7,159 nt of DNA. Origin: Clostridia bacterium (GTDB taxonomy: Bacteria; Bacillota_A; Clostridia; Christensenellales; UBA1242). The first letter of the stretch is position 1. Each line of letters opens with the position of its first letter. Under the pieces are notes generated by a model. That model had not been told where the DNA came from, ran no database searches, and worked only from the letters and a program-made list of their open reading frames with translations. The DNA lies in NCBI GenBank assembly GCA_028701635.1, contig JAQVQJ010000064.1:1-7159 (forward strand), written 5' to 3'. Below are positions 5,728 through 7,159 of this stretch, piece by piece. The translations under genes and the position numbers were made by a program.

Positions 5728-6814
5728 AGCATTAAATGAAGTTGAATGGACTGAGTTTTTTTTCTCGGAAGTGTTTGACATAAAAAAAGGATTTTACAAC
5801 AAAAAGCCTCGTTGCTCAGGCAATGGTAAAATACCTTTTTTAGGGGCTACATCCAAGAATAACGGTATCACTGAATTTTATACATTACAAGAATTAGAAA
5901 ATGGATCTAGAACAGGCAATGGTAAAAACGAATCTATTGATAAAAAACTGTTTGATGGCAATTGTATTGTAGTTACAAACAACGGTTCTGTGGGTCATGC
6001 TTATTACCAGCCCACTGATTTTACATGCAGTCATGATATAAATCCTTTGTATCTAAAAAATCATGAACTAAATAGAAATTTGGCCATTTTTCTGATTTGT
6101 TCTATTGAAAAACAAAGGATTTGTTTTGAATATGCAAGGAAATGGCGACCAATAAGAATGATTAAATCAAAAATAATGCTGCCTGTAACGAAGACAGGGC
6201 AACCAAACTATACATTTATGGAAGAATACATACGTGACAAGGAATCGCTCTATTTAGACATCATTAAAAAAGGATTATCGAATAAATTAGGGGAACCCAT
6301 AAAAGTTGTATCGGTATCTGAAAAAAAATGGTTAGGTTTTGACATAAGTGAAATTTTCAACATCCGTTCTGGAGAACGCCTTGTTAAAACTTCAATGAAA
6401 AAAGGTTTTAAACCTTTTATAGGAGCGTCTAATTTTAATAACGGTGTTACTGAATTCGTATCTAATTACAATAATTCAATAGATTCTAATGTTTTAGGTG
6501 TAAATTACAATGGGAGTGTAGTTGATAATTTTTACCACCCTTATAAATGCCTATTTTCGGATGATGTAAAACGTTTTTCTTTAAAAGAAATTGATGGAAA
6601 TAAATACATCTATCTTTTCATAAAATCCGCAATATTGATGCAAAAGAGCAAGTATGAATATGGATATAAATTTAATGCAAATAGAATGGAAAAACAAAAA
6701 ATTCTTCTTCCTGTAGATTTAGACGGCAGACCAGATTATGAATATATGAAACAGTACATGTGTAACATCGAGAAAAAGCAAATATCTGAGTATTTGAAAT
6801 ACATTGAAAATTGA
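5717..6814 (+). CDS. Specificity (S) subunit with two target recognition domains, BcgI-B-like
   Basis: The protein gives the fused nuclease-methyltransferase its DNA specificity. It is built from two similar halves; residue numbers below count from an upstream ATG at 5699. PFLGATSKNNGITEF (46-60) repeats as PFIGASNFNNGVTEF (239-253), and LPVTKTGQPNYTFMEEYI (161-178) repeats as LPVDLDGRPDYEYMKQYM (337-354). Each half is thus one target recognition domain (about 17-180 and 210-358), with helical spacers after each, as in type I HsdS and BcgI-B. Two domains imply a bipartite, gapped target. The gene overlaps the end of the methyltransferase gene. ATG 5699 has no ribosome binding site, while GGTGA at 5710-5714 better serves ATG 5717 or GTG 5720, so 5717 was chosen, giving 365 residues. 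Full length suggests a working subunit. Confidence 0.85.
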   Translation: MVNKALNEVEWTEFFFSEVFDIKKGFYNKKPRCSGNGKIPFLGATSKNNGITEFYTLQELENGSRTGNGKNESIDKKLFDGNCIVVTNNGSVGHAYYQPTDFTCSHDINPLYLKNHELNRNLAIFLICSIEKQRICFEYARKWRPIRMIKSKIMLPVTKTGQPNYTFMEEYIRDKESLYLDIIKKGLSNKLGEPIKVVSVSEKKWLGFDISEIFNIRSGERLVKTSMKKGFKPFIGASNFNNGVTEFVSNYNNSIDSNVLGVNYNGSVVDNFYHPYKCLFSDDVKRFSLKEIDGNKYIYLFIKSAILMQKSKYEYGYKFNANRMEKQKILLPVDLDGRPDYEYMKQYMCNIEKKQISEYLKYIEN

Positions 6815-6832
6815 TTTTTTACATAAAACCTC

Positions 6833-6869
6833 AGATTGGGGAAAAGTTAAATAGATAATTTTCCAATCT
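6833..6869 (+). terminator. Hairpin terminator of the restriction-modification operon
   Basis: AGATTGG (6833-6839) pairs with CCAATCT (6863-6869), and after a GG bulge AAAA (6842-6845) pairs with TTTT (6859-6862). It begins 18 bases past the S-subunit stop and is followed by TTTTAATTTAATT. A further T6 tract lies just after the stop codon. Confidence 0.5.
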
Positions 6870-6978
6870 TTTAATTTAATTAAACACTCTAAATAAAAAA
6901 TATGCTTTTTTAAAATTTTTATTATCCCTGTATAATTATAATTCTAATTTTTCACACCCTTCTTTTTTCTAATTCAGT

Positions 6979-7028
6979 ACTTTAGGTGCAACCTCAAAAC
7001 TTTAAGTGCAAAATAGAGTTTAGGTGCA
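6979..7028. repeat. Right subterminal repeat cluster (three motif copies)
   Basis: Copies lie at 6979-6990 (exact ACTTTAGGTGCA), 6999-7010 (one change, TTTAAGTGCA) and 7017-7028 (one change, AGTTTAGGTGCA, overlapping the terminal repeat). All are in plus orientation, spaced 20 and 18 bp. The 20-bp pair mirrors the 157/177 pair at the left end, both as direct repeats with an 8-base spacer. Confidence 0.78.
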
Positions 7029-7033
7029 AAGCC
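7019..7033 (-). repeat. Right terminal inverted repeat
   Basis: TTTAGGTGCAAAGCC is the exact reverse complement of 126-140, and the right copy of the target duplication begins at the next base. Confidence 0.85.
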
Positions 7034-7042
7034 ATTAGCATC
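7034..7042. repeat. Right target site duplication (ATTAGCATC)
   Basis: Exact copy of 117-125 abutting the right terminal repeat. Removing 126-7042 would restore a continuous host sequence ...GTAATTAGCATCGTAAAC.... Confidence 0.85.
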
Positions 7043-7050
7043 GTAAACTT

Positions 7051-7098
7051 TTTATAATATGTTCACTTTGTATATATATAAAATGAACATTTGAGAGG
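7051..7098 (+). promoter_or_regulatory. Promoter, operator-like repeat and ribosome binding site of the right host gene
   Basis: TTTATAAT (7051-7058) and TATATATATA (7071-7080) are TATA-like. The 7-bp inverted repeat ATGTTCA (7059-7065) and TGAACAT (7084-7090) brackets the second, as a repressor operator might. GAGAGG (7093-7098) lies 7 bases before ATG 7106. All of this is host DNA outside the element, so the insertion left the proximal promoter intact. Confidence 0.5.
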
Positions 7099-7105
7099 TT
7101 ACGAA

Positions 7106-7159
7106 ATGCGCGTGAAAAATATTCTAGTAATGTTTTTGATTATATCCTTAGTTTTTATG
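7106..7159 (+). CDS. 5' end of a host gene with a signal-like N-terminus (partial)
   Basis: From ATG 7106 the frame stays open to the window edge, giving 18 residues: MRVKN, then hydrophobic ILVMFLIISLVF. A basic start followed by a hydrophobic run is typical of a signal peptide or first membrane segment, so the product is probably exported or membrane-anchored. GAGAGG 7 bases upstream supports the start. The function cannot be told. In the uninterrupted chromosome it would begin about 70 bases after the stop of the left membrane-protein gene, in the same direction, so the two may have been neighbours in one unit. Confidence 0.6.
   Translation, partial: MRVKNILVMFLIISLVFM

Larger units (their letters stand above)
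126..7033. mobile_element. 6.9-kb transposon carrying a BcgI-like restriction-modification operon
   Basis: The element is defined by sequence structure alone: perfect 15-bp terminal inverted repeats, a perfect 9-bp flanking direct repeat, and clustered subterminal copies of ACTTTAGGTGCA inside each end. It carries a GHKL ATPase gene, a STAS-like gene, a SWIM-DDE transposase, a zinc ribbon gene and a two-subunit restriction-modification system. The transposase is the only recombination enzyme seen. No copy of the terminal motif was noticed close to the transposase gene, which favours one large element over a small IS nested in other DNA. The perfect ends and duplication suggest a fairly recent insertion. 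That the SWIM transposase moves this whole unit is inference; the ends could also be served in trans by a related element elsewhere. Confidence 0.8.

Noticed and set aside
6490..6506. TTTTAGGTGTAAA inside the specificity gene as another end motif
   Set aside because: It differs from the motif at the core GTGCA, is isolated, and is explained by codons for the VLGVN segment of the protein.
3802..6814. Ordinary type I restriction-modification system
   Set aside because: There is no separate HsdR with helicase motifs; instead the nuclease is fused to the N-terminus of the methyltransferase and two genes suffice, which fits a BcgI-like type IIB system.

Overview
The window is AT-rich DNA, most probably from an archaeon and possibly a methanogen. 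The clues are TATA-box-like promoters, a leaderless-looking gene, a TTG start behind a strong Shine-Dalgarno, and a small archaeal-style zinc ribbon protein. No rRNA, tRNA or CRISPR is present, so the taxonomic assignment is an inference.

The main result is that almost the whole window (126-7033, 6908 bp) reads as one intact mobile element. It is bounded by perfect 15-bp terminal inverted repeats (GGCTTTGCACCTAAA at 126-140, reverse complement at 7019-7033). A perfect 9-bp direct repeat, ATTAGCATC (117-125 and 7034-7042), flanks it as a target site duplication. Further copies of ACTTTAGGTGCA cluster just inside both ends. Outside lie the 3' end of a host membrane-protein gene (1-117) and the start of a second host gene with a hydrophobic N-terminus (7106-7159). 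The element landed in the short gap between them, directly at the stop codon of the first.

Inside, left to right: (a) a two-gene plus-strand unit encoding a GHKL-type ATPase (440-1267) and a small STAS-like protein (1297-1590), resembling a partner-switching pair; (b) a 718-bp region without a strong gene, holding a possible 49-aa membrane peptide, several hairpins and a multi-stem block (1893-2091) whose G-U pairs all point to a plus-strand structured RNA; (c) a minus-strand DDE transposase with an N-terminal SWIM zinc finger (2309-3523); (d) a divergent 126-bp promoter region; (e) an operon of a 51-aa zinc ribbon protein (3650-3805), a BcgI-like fused nuclease-methyltransferase (3802-5727) and a two-TRD specificity subunit (5717-6814), closed by a terminator-like hairpin.

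Taken together this looks like a defense-carrying transposon. The SWIM transposase is the only mobility gene seen and no closer ends were found for it, so it probably acts on the outer ends. The restriction-modification operon would protect the host and stabilise the element. The roles of the ATPase/STAS pair and the putative RNA are open.
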